Below, in pieces: positions 1 to 8,655 of a stretch of 64,000 nucleotides of DNA. A model generated the notes under the pieces. That model was not told where the DNA came from and ran no database searches. It was given only the letters and a program-made list of their open reading frames with translations. The position numbers and the translations under genes were made by a program. This DNA is from Segetibacter sp. 3557_3. Lineage in GTDB: Bacteria; Bacteroidota; Bacteroidia; Chitinophagales; Chitinophagaceae. Every line of letters starts with the position of its first letter. Position 1 is the first letter of the stretch. The stretch lies in NCBI RefSeq assembly GCF_004354985.1, contig NZ_SMSK01000006.1, forward strand, positions 62,001 through 126,000, in the 5' to 3' direction.

Positions 1-1188
1 AAGGGTTCGGCTTAGGGTATCTGATGTAAGCAGTACCGTTTTCCGTATCCCGGGAGCTTTAATCGTATCGATTGACCCGGGAAAAATGCTCAGGATGTCA
101 TCGAGATTCTTTGAAACGGGATGGCTACCGGTTGAGGTTAACAGAGGGTAATAGGGAAATGGCAGACGCTGAATCTGCGGCTGATCACCAACCTGGCCCA
201 CTACAAGCGGTTGCTTTGCACTTTTCAGGTCCTGCAAAAGGTCGTTATTTATGCGCACCCCGTATTTGAACAACAGGTCTTCAATGTTTAGGTTTTTGTC
301 GAACGCTACAAAGTCGGCCTGGGCACGTAAGAGGCTATCCATCTCGGCATAAAGCTTATCGATAAACCAGATTACGTTGCCCCCGTTCAATACATACTGA
401 TCGATTTTCAGTTTTTCGATATCATTAAACGGCTTTGAAGGCTTCACCACTAACAATGCCTGGATAGTATCGGGGTCTAATGCTGCGCGTGCAAGGTCAA
501 TTACGCCAAAGCGGTAATTGTTGCTCATTACCTCGAAAAGATCCTTTACTGTTGGGTTTAATGGCTCCCCGTTACCCGCCGCATAAGCAATAACCGGCAG
601 GCTCTTGCGGGTAAGTTTATGTATAGCGTCGGCAAACTTAAATTCCAATAAGGCTTCGCTGTAATTGAGGGTACTTTCTTCATCCTGGCCGCTCCTTCCG
701 CTCATCAGGTCAACTGGTATCTGGCGGTCGCCGTACTTAACGAGCGCAGCAGGGAAAATCAGCCTTTCTGTTTTTTCTTCTCCTTCTTTGGCAGTTACCT
801 GGTTATTAAAAGGGCGAATGCCTTGTTGAACCAGGCTATCGTAAACAGCATATCGCAGACTATCAGGCATACCCTCGCCCGGCCTGACAAACCGGTATTG
901 CAGGTTTGTTCCCCCGTATTCCCTGAACTCGGCCAGCAACTCGTCAGTAGCAATGCCAAGCCTTTTAAATCCCGCGCTTAATTCACCTGTGAGCAAAACA
1001 TCTACCTGCACCTGCTCATCCAATCCCTTCAGGAGCTCCTTAGTAGACGGGCTAAGTGAATAACGCTTTTCCGTTGTAAGGTCTAACCGGTAGTGAAAAA
1101 CCGACACCAGGTAGATTGCTGCAATAAATACAAGCAATGTCGGAAGCCACCAAAGTTTATTGTTCAACAACTTTTCTGCAATTCTCAT
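1..1188 (-). CDS. gldG: GldG, gliding-associated ABC transporter component (partial, C-terminus beyond window)
   Basis: The reading frame is open from an ATG at 1188 to the left edge, giving 396 residues of a protein that normally has about 550. It starts MRIAEKLLNNKLWWLPTLL, with one membrane helix at about residues 12-35, followed by a large extracytoplasmic region with the DLTxEKRYSLSPSTKELL segment typical of the family. GldG works with GldF and the ATPase GldA as an ABC transporter needed for gliding in Flavobacterium. It lies 141 bp downstream of gldF on the same strand, the usual order. Family and neighbour agree. Only the missing C-terminus leaves doubt about whether the gene is intact. 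Confidence 0.93.
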   Translation of the reverse strand, partial: MRIAEKLLNNKLWWLPTLLVFIAAIYLVSVFHYRLDLTTEKRYSLSPSTKELLKGLDEQVQVDVLLTGELSAGFKRLGIATDELLAEFREYGGTNLQYRFVRPGEGMPDSLRYAVYDSLVQQGIRPFNNQVTAKEGEEKTERLIFPAALVKYGDRQIPVDLMSGRSGQDEESTLNYSEALLEFKFADAIHKLTRKSLPVIAYAAGNGEPLNPTVKDLFEVMSNNYRFGVIDLARAALDPDTIQALLVVKPSKPFNDIEKLKIDQYVLNGGNVIWFIDKLYAEMDSLLRAQADFVAFDKNLNIEDLLFKYGVRINNDLLQDLKSAKQPLVVGQVGDQPQIQRLPFPYYPLLTSTGSHPVSKNLDDILSIFPGSIDTIKAPGIRKTVLLTSDTLSRTL

Positions 1189-1253
1189 GATTTTATTTTT
1201 TCGAAAGCGCCTGTTTCAGATAAAAACCCCCGGAGCCAGGTTGACTGAACCCT

Positions 1254-1265
1254 TAGAACGTTCTA
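1254..1265. promoter_or_regulatory. 12-bp perfect palindrome between gldF and gldG
   Basis: TAGAACGTTCTA is a perfect palindrome in the 141-bp gap between gldF and gldG. It lies 66 bp before the gldG start. It could be a binding site for a dimeric regulator, but no factor is known and a 12-bp palindrome can occur by chance. Confidence 0.25.
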
Positions 1266-1329
1266 GTATAATTTGCAATACACGGGGCGTTGGCAGGAAT
1301 GAAACAACATGAACGTTTTTCTAACCCCG

Positions 1330-2052
1330 TTATCTTTTAAGCAGGTTTCGTTGCGTAATAAACAGGAAAAAAACGATTACCATAACAAAGTATAGTACGT
1401 CGCGTGTATCTACGACTCCCCTGCTGATGCTCTTATAATGGAAGCTGATGCCAAGCATCTGGATATAGTAATCAACCCCGTTGGCAAATACCGGGAGCTG
1501 ACTTAAAGCCTCAAACCCGCTATAAAGGAGAAAACACACAAAGGCTGAAGCAATAAATGCGACTACCGTATTGTTGGTGAAACTGCTCATACAAATGCCA
1601 ACCGCGGTATACACTGCACCAAGAAACAAGAGTCCCAGGTAGCTACCGATTGTACCACCGATATCAATCCCACCCTTTGCACTCAACTGCTGGATACTGA
1701 CTGCATATACAATTGTGGGCAATAAAGCAATTGCAACAACCAATAAACAACCAAAGAACTTACCCCAAACCACCTGTTGGTTTGTAAGTGGCAAAGTCTT
1801 CAAAAGCTCAAAGGTTCCGGTTTTATATTCATCGGCAACGCTACGCATAGTAATTGTTGGCACCAGGAAAAGCATCACCCATGGCGCCAACGAAAAAAAG
1901 CTATCGAGTGTAGCATAGCCATATTCGAGGATGTTGGAACCGGGAAAGACAAAAAGGAAAAGGCCCATTAATAATAGAAAAAGAACAATTGCGATGTACC
2001 CGGTAAGGCTGCTGAAAAATTGTTTCCATTCTTTACTGCAGATGATCCACAT
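1330..2052 (-). CDS. gldF: GldF, gliding-associated ABC transporter permease
   Basis: This 240-residue polytopic membrane protein has about six hydrophobic segments, near residues 15-35, 55-75, 97-120, 135-155, 160-180 and 215-235. The segment DEYKTGTFELLKTLPLT after the second helix is typical of ABC-2-type permeases of the GldF group. It is the permease of the GldA/GldF/GldG transporter required for gliding; the transported substrate is not known. The start is an ATG at 2052. gldG follows on the same strand and the pair is probably one transcript. gldA is not in the window. Confidence 0.94.
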   Translation of the reverse strand: MWIICSKEWKQFFSSLTGYIAIVLFLLLMGLFLFVFPGSNILEYGYATLDSFFSLAPWVMLFLVPTITMRSVADEYKTGTFELLKTLPLTNQQVVWGKFFGCLLVVAIALLPTIVYAVSIQQLSAKGGIDIGGTIGSYLGLLFLGAVYTAVGICMSSFTNNTVVAFIASAFVCFLLYSGFEALSQLPVFANGVDYYIQMLGISFHYKSISRGVVDTRDVLYFVMVIVFFLFITQRNLLKR

Positions 2053-2057
2053 ATAGT

Positions 2058-2065
2058 CAAATCTA
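2058..2065 (-). promoter_or_regulatory. -7 box of the gldF promoter
   Basis: On the minus strand TAGATTTG matches the Bacteroidota -7 consensus TAnnTTTG exactly and ends 5 bp before the gldF ATG. Transcription would start at or next to the start codon, so the mRNA could be nearly leaderless. No good -33 TTTG lies at the right distance, which lowers confidence. Confidence 0.45.
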
Positions 2066-2247
2066 GTATGAATTAAAGAACGCCCTAGAATTAGTTTTAA
2101 GGTTGGGGTAGAATAAAAACCCGCTTAACAATCTCTCGTTAATTTTCGGAAAATGGTTCGGTTCGCCGCGGGGACTGTTTCAACGGGAAAAAGGGTGTAA
2201 CAGATGTGGAAAGTTCAACTTATGCGTGTCTCAGCAAAAACGTTGTT

Positions 2248-2673
2248 ATGAAAATTAAAACTTTCGTTGTTGTTAGTGCTTTAAGTGCAGCCTCGCTGGT
2301 AGCAGGAGCGCAAAGCGCAAAAAGGGAAAATACCGGAAAAAGACCCGGAACAGAGATTCCTCCACCCCCACCTCCCGCGCCTGCTGTACTGCAAATGCAG
2401 GACCAACAAAATGTACCTCCACCCCCACCTCCTGTACCTGCTGAAGCTCCCACCCCTGCTGCCCAGATGATACCACCCCCTCCTCCGCCTGTGCCTGCTA
2501 TAGCACCAGTCCGGGAGGGACAGCGGGTAACGCCACCAACACCTGCCGTACCGGCTGAAACGTCTGTCCATCCTGCTCAGATCGCACCTCCGCCCCCACC
2601 TCGTCCAGCCCAAGCTGCGCCAAAAACGAATCCGTTACCCGAGCAGGCAGCCGCGAAAGGTAATCGTAGTTGA
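2248..2673 (+). CDS. Secreted proline-rich repeat protein
   Basis: The protein has 141 residues. I chose the ATG at 2248 because it opens directly into a signal peptide (MKIKTFVVVSALSAASLVAGAQS cut into a hydrophobic core and an AGA-type cleavage site). The mature part is almost entirely proline, alanine and glutamine, built from repeats of about 19 residues that each begin I/V followed by PPPPPPxPA: three units of 19, one of 18 and a partial fifth. No enzyme domain is visible. Such sequences form extended polyproline rods and often act as spacers or cell-surface linkers. The function is unknown. The gene diverges from gldF and is followed by a strong hairpin. Confidence 0.7.
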   Translation: MKIKTFVVVSALSAASLVAGAQSAKRENTGKRPGTEIPPPPPPAPAVLQMQDQQNVPPPPPPVPAEAPTPAAQMIPPPPPPVPAIAPVREGQRVTPPTPAVPAETSVHPAQIAPPPPPRPAQAAPKTNPLPEQAAAKGNRS

Positions 2674-2729
2674 GGTTCAACAAAGCTCGAGGCTTCTGAC
2701 GCCGTTCAACCCGTGTCAACCACCTTATC

Positions 2730-2759
2730 AAAGGAGGGGAGACCATGCTCCCCTCCTTT
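2730..2759. terminator. Hairpin terminator between convergent genes
   Basis: A perfect 12-bp stem (AAAGGAGGGGAG with its complement) surrounds a 6-base loop. It sits between the proline-rich gene on the plus strand and the cysteine desulfurase gene on the minus strand. The stem ends in TTT in both directions, so it can serve both. Confidence 0.7.
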
Positions 2760-2805
2760 GCACTTCTATCCGGGTACTACTGACGGTAGCCGAGAGTCGG
2801 CAGCA

Positions 2806-3990
2806 CTATGCTGATTTGTGCAACTCCCATAATGGACTCAATTGCCTAAGTTCATGAACGGATTTTTTCACTTGCTCAATTGTAAAATCGACTTGTTCAC
2901 TGGTGGTAAAGCGTCCCAGGCTAAACCGCAGTGAGCTATATGCTTCCTGGTCACTTAATCCCAGCGCCTTGAGTACATAGGATGGTTCAAGTGAAGCAGA
3001 AGTACAAGCCGACCCGGAGCTGATAGCAATGCTTTTGCTAATACCCATCAGCAGTCCTTCGCCCTCAACATGTTTAAACGAAATGTTGGTCACATGGGGA
3101 AGCCGGTGACGAATGTTTCCGTTAATATAAGCCTCGCCAACCGTTAACAGCTCCTGCTCCAGTTTATTCCTGAGTCCTGTTAATCGTACACCTTCGTCGT
3201 GCATTTCGGTTTTTGCAAGCGCGGCAGCCTTTCCGAAACCAACTATCGACGGCACGTTAAGTGTACCGCTACGCATTCCTCTTTCATGACCGCCGCCGTC
3301 TATTTGCGCGGTTAGTTTTACGCGCGGGTTGCGGCGACGGACATACAATGCACCAACTCCTTTTGGTCCGTACATCTTATGAGCGGTCAGGGCCATTATG
3401 TCTATGCCATCCCTATTAACATCCAACGGGATTTTGCCTGCAGCCTGAACACCATCTGTAAAAAACAAAACCCCATGTTTCCGCGCGATGTCGCTGATCG
3501 CTTTAACCGGCTGTACAACCCCTGTCTCGTTGTTTGCATACATGATAGCAATTAGTATTGTATTGGGTTTAATGGCCGACTCGAGGGTTGGTAAATCGAT
3601 GAGCCCATCTGGCTGAACTGGCAGCCAGGTTACCTCGCCGCCGAGTTTTTCGATGTGCCTGCAGGTATCCAATACCGCCTTATGTTCAGTGGCAGCGGTA
3701 ATCACGTGGTTGCCCTTACCAGCATACATCTCAAAAACACCTTTTATCGCCAGGTTGTCGGCCTCAGTTGCCCCGCTGGTAAAGATGATCTCTTTAGGGT
3801 CTGCCCCGATTAGCTCCGCTACCTGTTCTCTTGCATATTCAACTGCCTCATCGGCCGTCCAGCCGTAAGCATGACTTCGACTGGCGGCGTTCCCAAAGTT
3901 TTCGGTAAAGTAGGGCAGCATGGCCTCTACCACCCTTGGGTCGCACGGAGTTGTGGCATTGTTATCGAGATAAACTGGTAATTTCAGCAT
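2806..3990 (-). CDS. iscS: Cysteine desulfurase, IscS/NifS family
   Basis: This PLP enzyme takes sulfur from cysteine and passes it on for Fe-S cluster and thiolated cofactor assembly. The ATG at 3990 gives 394 residues beginning [18 protein letters not shown], the family N-terminus. An upstream extension of 27 residues is not conserved in type. The PLP lysine is K205 in [11 protein letters not shown] and the catalytic cysteine is C329 in [12 protein letters not shown], both at IscS-like positions, so it is a group I desulfurase. A TACTTTTG -7 box lies at 4017-4024 on the minus strand. No iscU or other Fe-S genes are adjacent. Confidence 0.95.
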   Translation of the reverse strand: MLKLPVYLDNNATTPCDPRVVEAMLPYFTENFGNAASRSHAYGWTADEAVEYAREQVAELIGADPKEIIFTSGATEADNLAIKGVFEMYAGKGNHVITAATEHKAVLDTCRHIEKLGGEVTWLPVQPDGLIDLPTLESAIKPNTILIAIMYANNETGVVQPVKAISDIARKHGVLFFTDGVQAAGKIPLDVNRDGIDIMALTAHKMYGPKGVGALYVRRRNPRVKLTAQIDGGGHERGMRSGTLNVPSIVGFGKAAALAKTEMHDEGVRLTGLRNKLEQELLTVGEAYINGNIRHRLPHVTNISFKHVEGEGLLMGISKSIAISSGSACTSASLEPSYVLKALGLSDQEAYSSLRFSLGRFTTSEQVDFTIEQVKKSVHELRQLSPLWELHKSA

Positions 3991-4110
3991 AACAAAATGA
4001 CTTGAATAATCAACTGCAAAAGTACAGCAATCCAACTTCAACCCAGGTTTGTGTGCAGTCAAGGGAACCAATTTGGGTTAACTACAACATCTCTAATCAA
4101 CATCAATTCC

Positions 4111-4512
4111 ATGCTTAAAATAGAACACATCGGTATAGCGGTTAAAGACCTGAAGTCGGCGGTGCCACTTTTCGAAGCCTTGCTGAACACCCACTGTTAC
4201 AAGCAGGAGACTGTTGAAAGCGAACAGGTATCGACTGCATTTTTTCTCAAGCAGGATAGTAAAATTGAATTGTTGGAAAGTACGGCAGCTGATGGGGTGA
4301 TTGCAAAATTTATCGCCAGGAAAGGAGAAGGCGTGCACCATATCGCGTTTGAGGTTGAAGACATCTATGCCGAGATGGAACGGTTGAAAGCAGCAGGTTT
4401 TACGTTGATCAATGCAGAGCCTAAACGCGGAGCCGATAACAAGATGATTTGTTTTGTTCACCCGAAAGAGACCAATGGTGTGTTAATTGAATTGTGCCAG
4501 GAAATCAGGTAA
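4111..4512 (+). CDS. mce: Methylmalonyl-CoA epimerase
   Basis: The 133-residue protein has the vicinal-oxygen-chelate fold. It opens MLKIEHIGIAVKDL, contains GVHHIAFEV in the middle and ends VLIELCQE; the histidines and the late glutamate are metal ligands in the family. It interconverts the (R) and (S) forms of methylmalonyl-CoA in the propionate/succinate pathway common in Bacteroidota. I chose the ATG at 4111, since the upstream 20 codons do not resemble the family. It diverges from iscS. The mutase genes are not in the window. Confidence 0.92.
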   Translation: MLKIEHIGIAVKDLKSAVPLFEALLNTHCYKQETVESEQVSTAFFLKQDSKIELLESTAADGVIAKFIARKGEGVHHIAFEVEDIYAEMERLKAAGFTLINAEPKRGADNKMICFVHPKETNGVLIELCQEIR

Positions 4513-4866
4513 TGGCACCTGGTGGAAATAGAAGACGGAAAACACGGTTTGAAAACAATTTAAAAAGATTGTTCTTTCAAAGAACCATAGATCATCCGTT
4601 AGATCCGTGTCATGCGTGTGCCAAACAGTTTTAACTGTGGTGAGTAGTGTTATGCGGTACAAGGGAGTGACACAACCGGAGCCTCATCAATGGTCATCTG
4701 TCGGTCCCCAAAAAATGTTACAGTAAACGGGGTATATCTGTTGATGGAATACCTGCTTTCTACGTTATTGATCGGGCTTATATTAAGCAGGGGGTTTTAA
4801 ATATTGTTATCGGCGAGAAAAACATATTCTGGATGACAGACGAATGCTTTGTCTGTTATACGAAAG
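4513..4866. other. Intergenic region with dispersed repeat copy 1
   Basis: No gene is supported in this 354-bp gap. It holds one copy of a dispersed non-coding repeat (4648-4716) and a short odd-centred palindrome, GTTCTTTCAAAGAAC, at 4571-4585. The genes on both sides end here, so the gap lies between convergent transcripts. Confidence 0.6.
4648..4716 (+). repeat. Dispersed intergenic repeat, copy 1
   Basis: The segment 4648-4683 is identical over 36 bp to 35237-35272 on the opposite strand. Its core GTACAAGGGAGTGACACAAC (4657-4676) also occurs at 51374-51393. After a 26-base spacer, GGTCCCCAAAAAAT (4703-4716) follows, a block shared with the copy at 51 kb. No open reading frame runs through it. 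It may be a mobile-element remnant, a recombination or binding motif, or a small RNA. Confidence 0.7.
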
Positions 4867-5577
4867 CTAGAGCCCTAACTTTTCAATGGCGAGTTGTGCT
4901 GCTATCTGGCTGGCGTCTTTTTTATTGTAGCCCTTACCCTGTGCAAGCTTTTCGCCGTCAAGCACTGCCGCAATGGTAAAGATGCGCCTGCTGTTTTCCA
5001 CTTTTTCTTCAAGGGTGTCGAAGGTGAGAACGCGACCATTTTTACTTGCCCAGCCGATCAGTTTATTCTTCAGGTTAATATCGATACTCTCCAGGTCGTC
5101 TACATAAAGGTGTGGGATAATGATATGCTTTTGCACCCAGCGTTGTGTTTTCCGGTAACCTTTATCGAGGTATACGGCACCAACCAATGCTTCGAGTGTA
5201 TTGCCAAAAATCTGGCTTCCTTTAAGTGAGCCATCAAACTTGTTGTACAATGCGATTTTCTTAAGACCAATCTTAAGCGCAAGATCGTTAAGCTGTTGGC
5301 GGTTAACCATCTTACTTCTCATCTCGGTTAAAAAGCCTTCGCCTTTATACGGATACTTCTTAAAAAGATAGTCTGCGACTATAGTACTTAATACCGCATC
5401 GCCAAGGTATTCGAGCCGCTCATTGTTTTCGTCGGCACCTTCTTTAACCGAGCGGTGGCTCAGGGCAGTAGTATACAGCGATATGTTGCCGGGCTTGAGG
5501 CCAAGCACATTTTCAATTTGCTTTTCGAATGACTGCTGGGAAGATTGCTTGCCAAAGAATTTTTTGAAAATTTGCAC
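4867..5577 (-). CDS. rnc: Ribonuclease III
   Basis: This 236-residue endonuclease cleaves double-stranded RNA in rRNA and mRNA processing. The nuclease domain carries ERLEYLGDAVL (E53, E56, D60) and GNTLEALVGAVYLD (N126, E129). A double-stranded-RNA-binding domain follows at about 165-236, ending in KKDASQIAAQLAIEKL. The residue corresponding to E. coli D114 appears to be asparagine (N126), while the key E117 equivalent is kept. The start is GTG at 5577, 4 bp after the fabF stop codon, which suggests translational coupling. It is the last gene of acpP-fabF-rnc. Confidence 0.94.
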   Translation of the reverse strand: MQIFKKFFGKQSSQQSFEKQIENVLGLKPGNISLYTTALSHRSVKEGADENNERLEYLGDAVLSTIVADYLFKKYPYKGEGFLTEMRSKMVNRQQLNDLALKIGLKKIALYNKFDGSLKGSQIFGNTLEALVGAVYLDKGYRKTQRWVQKHIIIPHLYVDDLESIDINLKNKLIGWASKNGRVLTFDTLEEKVENSRRIFTIAAVLDGEKLAQGKGYNKKDASQIAAQLAIEKLGL

Positions 5578-5581
5578 AGTA

Positions 5582-6835
5582 TTAAGCTACATATTTTTTT
5601 ACGATCACTGCGGCGTTATGGCCACCGAATCCAAATGTATTGCTTAAAGCCGCTTTCACTGTTCTGTGTTGTGCTGTATTGAAGGTGAAGTTCAGCCGGG
5701 AGTCCAGCTCAGGGTCGTCGTTGAAGTGGTTGATGGTAGGCGGAATGATACCATCGGTGACAGACTTAATGCAGGCGATTGCTTCAATAACGCCGGCTGC
5801 TCCGAGACAGTGCCCTGTCATACTCTTGGTGGAGCTGATGTTTAAGTTGTAAGCGTGTTCGCCAAATACGTGTGCGATTGCTTTGAGTTCGGCACCATCA
5901 CCCAATGGCGTTGATGTGCCGTGCGTGTTGATGTAGTCTATTTCGTGAGGTTGCATGCCGGCGTCTTCGAGTGCAGCAAGCATTACGTTTTGTGCACCTA
6001 AACCATCGGGATGTGGTGCAGTTATGTGGTGCGCATCGGCAGTGGCGCCGCAACCTGCAATTTCGCAGTAGATTTTTGCACCGCGCGCCAGCGCGTGGTT
6101 AAGGCTTTCGAGTACAAGTACACCGGCGCCTTCGCCCATTACAAAACCATCGCGGTCGCGGTCGTACGGGCGACTTGCGGTTTTGGGATCGTCGTTTCGT
6201 TCGCTGAGTGCTTTCATGGCATTAAACCCGCCTACGCCAGCTTCGCTGATGACGGCTTCACTACCACCGGTAACAATGATGTCAGACTTGTTTAAACGGA
6301 TGTAGTTAAATGCATCCATTATGGCGTTGGTAGAGGAAGCGCAGGCACTAACAACAGCAAAGTTTGGACCCCGGAAGCCATGGCGCATGGATATGTGACC
6401 GGCCGCGATATCAAGGATCATCTTTGGTATGAAGAAAGGATTGAAGCGTGGGGTGCCATCACCTTTTGCAAATTCAACAACCTCCTGCTGAAAGGTAATG
6501 AGTCCACCGATACCGCTGGCGAAGATGACACCTACACGGTCGGGGTTTACATTTTCTGTGGTGATGTTTGCGTCTTTGATAGCCTGGTCGCTTGCAACAA
6601 TGGCTATCTGGCTAAAGCGGTCGATTTTGCGGGCTTCTTTCCGATCGAGATGTTCAGTGGGTTCGAAATTTTTAATCTCGCAGGCAAACCTGGTTTTGAA
6701 TTTTGAAGCATCGAAGTTTGTAATAACGTCGGCCCCGGATACACCGTTAATTAATCCTTCCCAAAACGCTTCGGGGCTGTTTCCCAATGGCGTAAGGGCA
6801 CCCATTCCTGTTACTACAACTCTATTCAATTCCAT
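5582..6835 (-). CDS. fabF: 3-oxoacyl-[acyl-carrier-protein] synthase II
   Basis: The 417-residue condensing enzyme extends acyl chains in type II fatty-acid synthesis using malonyl-ACP. The catalytic triad is visible: C165 in SACASSTNA, H305 in NTHGTSTPLGD and H342 in MTGHCLGAAG. Its length and the N-terminus RVVVTGMGALTPLG fit FabF rather than FabH. It lies between acpP and rnc on the same strand, the arrangement seen in many bacteria, and shares their transcript. Confidence 0.97.
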   Translation of the reverse strand: MELNRVVVTGMGALTPLGNSPEAFWEGLINGVSGADVITNFDASKFKTRFACEIKNFEPTEHLDRKEARKIDRFSQIAIVASDQAIKDANITTENVNPDRVGVIFASGIGGLITFQQEVVEFAKGDGTPRFNPFFIPKMILDIAAGHISMRHGFRGPNFAVVSACASSTNAIMDAFNYIRLNKSDIIVTGGSEAVISEAGVGGFNAMKALSERNDDPKTASRPYDRDRDGFVMGEGAGVLVLESLNHALARGAKIYCEIAGCGATADAHHITAPHPDGLGAQNVMLAALEDAGMQPHEIDYINTHGTSTPLGDGAELKAIAHVFGEHAYNLNISSTKSMTGHCLGAAGVIEAIACIKSVTDGIIPPTINHFNDDPELDSRLNFTFNTAQHRTVKAALSNTFGFGGHNAAVIVKKYVA

Positions 6836-6935
6836 ATGCTGGCCGCTTTCATTTAAGTATAAATCCGCCTACAGCAGCTTGAAGCATTTGTAAGGCGGAT
6901 TAATAAGTTATCGCTAATAAAAAGGCTGTTCCCAG

Positions 6936-7172
6936 TTACTTAGCATGCTCTTCAAGGTAGGCAACTGCTTGTCCTACTGTAGTAATTGTCTCTGCCTGCT
7001 CGTCAGGTATAGAAATATTAAATTCTTTTTCAAACTCCATGATTAACTCCACGGTGTCCAAAGAATCGGCTCCTAAGTCATTCGTAAATGACGCTTCGTT
7101 GGTCACTTCAGCTTCATCTACGCCTAGTTTGTCAACAATTATTTTTTTAACTCTTGTTGCGATGTCTGACAT
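6936..7172 (-). CDS. acpP: Acyl carrier protein
   Basis: This acidic 78-residue protein carries growing acyl chains on a phosphopantetheine arm. The attachment serine is S37 in [10 protein letters not shown]. Length, acidity and helix pattern are typical. It is the first gene of acpP-fabF-rnc, 100 bp ahead of fabF, and has a recognisable promoter upstream at 7197-7225. Confidence 0.97.
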   Translation of the reverse strand: MSDIATRVKKIIVDKLGVDEAEVTNEASFTNDLGADSLDTVELIMEFEKEFNISIPDEQAETITTVGQAVAYLEEHAK

Positions 7173-7196
7173 TGTAATAATTTTTAGTTACGGTTG

Positions 7197-7225
7197 CAAA
7201 AATATATATTTTGATAAATAAGCAA
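7197..7225 (-). promoter_or_regulatory. Promoter of acpP-fabF-rnc
   Basis: On the minus strand the -7 box TATTTTTG (7197-7204) matches TAnnTTTG, and TTG of the -33 box lies at 7223-7225 with 18 bp between them. The predicted start leaves a leader of about 20 nt before the acpP ATG. Confidence 0.65.
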
Positions 7226-7517
7226 GTACTTAGCAGATTTTTATTTATTTGACTAAGAGCGCCCAAAGTAGGTGAAAAATCTGACTTTTCACTTTTTTAT
7301 TAAGCGTTGATTCCCTTATGAAAAGGGGCCTGTAACGGGGTTTTGAGCCTAATTTTCCGGAATGTTTTTATTTGGGTTTAAGCGATAAAAATCACATCTT
7401 ACAACCGAATTCAAAAGTCGGATAACTTCTTTTGAACAACCCTGTTCAGGGAGTTCAGATCGCTGCAGTTGTCTATTTTGCCAATGGTTCCTATATTATA
7501 AAACCCAAACTATCGAT
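7226..7517. other. Divergent intergenic region, acpP to GNAT gene
   Basis: The gap between the two divergent genes spans 7173-7517 (345 bp). Apart from the acpP promoter I see no gene, repeat or clear hairpin in it. Confidence 0.5.
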
Positions 7518-7946
7518 ATGCCGCTGAAGATTATTGATCACGGTTCCAAGGAGTATAAGCAGATGGTGGAAATGCGTAACCAGATTTTACGTAAGCCACT
7601 TGGTCTTTCATTTAAGCCGGAAGAACTTGAGAAGGAAAAAGAAGATGTGCTGATCGGAGCTTTTGAAGACGACGAGATGTTGGGTTGTTGCCTGCTTACC
7701 CAGGTTGATGCAAGCAGCGTTCGACTCCGCCAAATGGCTGTAAAAACTGGTTTACAAGGTAAAGGGATCGGAAGGGTGCTGATGCAGTTTGCTGAGAACC
7801 TCGCGCGAGACCGGGGAAACAGGAAGATTGTGATGCACGCGAGAAAAACAGCCGTTGGTTTCTACGAAAAACTGGGCTACAAAGTTGCGGGTAGTGAATT
7901 TGAAGAAGTAACTATTCCACATTATATAATGGAGAAACAACTTTAA
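7518..7946 (+). CDS. GNAT-family N-acetyltransferase
   Basis: The 142-residue protein has the acetyl-CoA binding signature QGKGIGRVLMQFAE at about residues 77-90 and a C-terminal FYEKLGYK motif, both typical of GCN5-related acetyltransferases. The acceptor substrate cannot be read from the sequence. Its TAA stop (7944-7946) touches the stop codon of the convergent downstream gene with no base between them. Confidence 0.88.
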   Translation: MPLKIIDHGSKEYKQMVEMRNQILRKPLGLSFKPEELEKEKEDVLIGAFEDDEMLGCCLLTQVDASSVRLRQMAVKTGLQGKGIGRVLMQFAENLARDRGNRKIVMHARKTAVGFYEKLGYKVAGSEFEEVTIPHYIMEKQL

Positions 7947-8426
7947 TTATTTACGTGCTATTTTACGACGCAACAGTTCTCTGATTTCTTCAAGATTACC
8001 TTCCCGTACTGCTGCAGCCTTTGGCACCAGGAAAAAAGACCTGCTATCGAAATACAGGTGAATAAAATGCGGGGTTTCGAAGTAGGTGCTGAATTGTTTC
8101 CATCCCCACTCTGTATATCCCCGCTCATTTTGCAGGCGCACACCTGCATCGTTGAAAAACATGGTAAAGCCATCCCTGAACGTCGAAGCCTTTCTGTATA
8201 CCGCATAAGGCATAATAAACCAAAAGGCTGCCATTAAGCCAACCCACAATATCGAACTGACCAGGAAGGCAAGAGGCGAAACTTTTTTGAAGTAGAAAAG
8301 GGCGGCAGATAAAATGGCAAAGATGTTAACCAGTATAATCAACAGTTTGATTTCGGAACGTGTGATGAAGTGAAGCCGCAGTGCCTGTATAACAAGCCTC
8401 TTTTCGTATTCAAAAGTGATTTGCAT
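7947..8426 (-). CDS. YcxB-like membrane protein
   Basis: I chose the ATG at 8426, giving 159 residues starting MQITFEYEKRLVIQAL; a longer frame begins at 8498. Two adjacent membrane helices (about 30-50 and 55-75) precede a soluble C-terminal half with GVRLQNERGYTEWGWKQF and FFLVPKAA, a pattern like the YcxB-like domain found in small membrane proteins of unknown function. The stop codon abuts that of the convergent GNAT gene. Confidence 0.7.
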   Translation of the reverse strand: MQITFEYEKRLVIQALRLHFITRSEIKLLIILVNIFAILSAALFYFKKVSPLAFLVSSILWVGLMAAFWFIMPYAVYRKASTFRDGFTMFFNDAGVRLQNERGYTEWGWKQFSTYFETPHFIHLYFDSRSFFLVPKAAAVREGNLEEIRELLRRKIARK

Positions 8427-8655
8427 GTTACCGTTCTTTATATTTTGATCAAAGCGCCCGTTCTTTAACCTTATCCTCTTTATAGCACCTGCTGCCACGG
8501 ATCAATACGTTGTATAATCGCCCTTTCAGATCTTATTCACGTGTTGAAAACACCCGTTATTTTTTTCAGCCTGACGAAACCTGTTGCTTTCGCCGGACAC
8601 CCGGCTGAAGTGTGCCGATTGAAATGCAATCTTAGCACTTACCATTATTATGACC

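Noticed and set aside
2220-2613. Three overlapping minus-strand frames in the proline-rich gene
   Set aside because: They are antisense readings of the CCN-rich repeats and yield low-complexity Gly/Trp/Arg sequences without a start signal.
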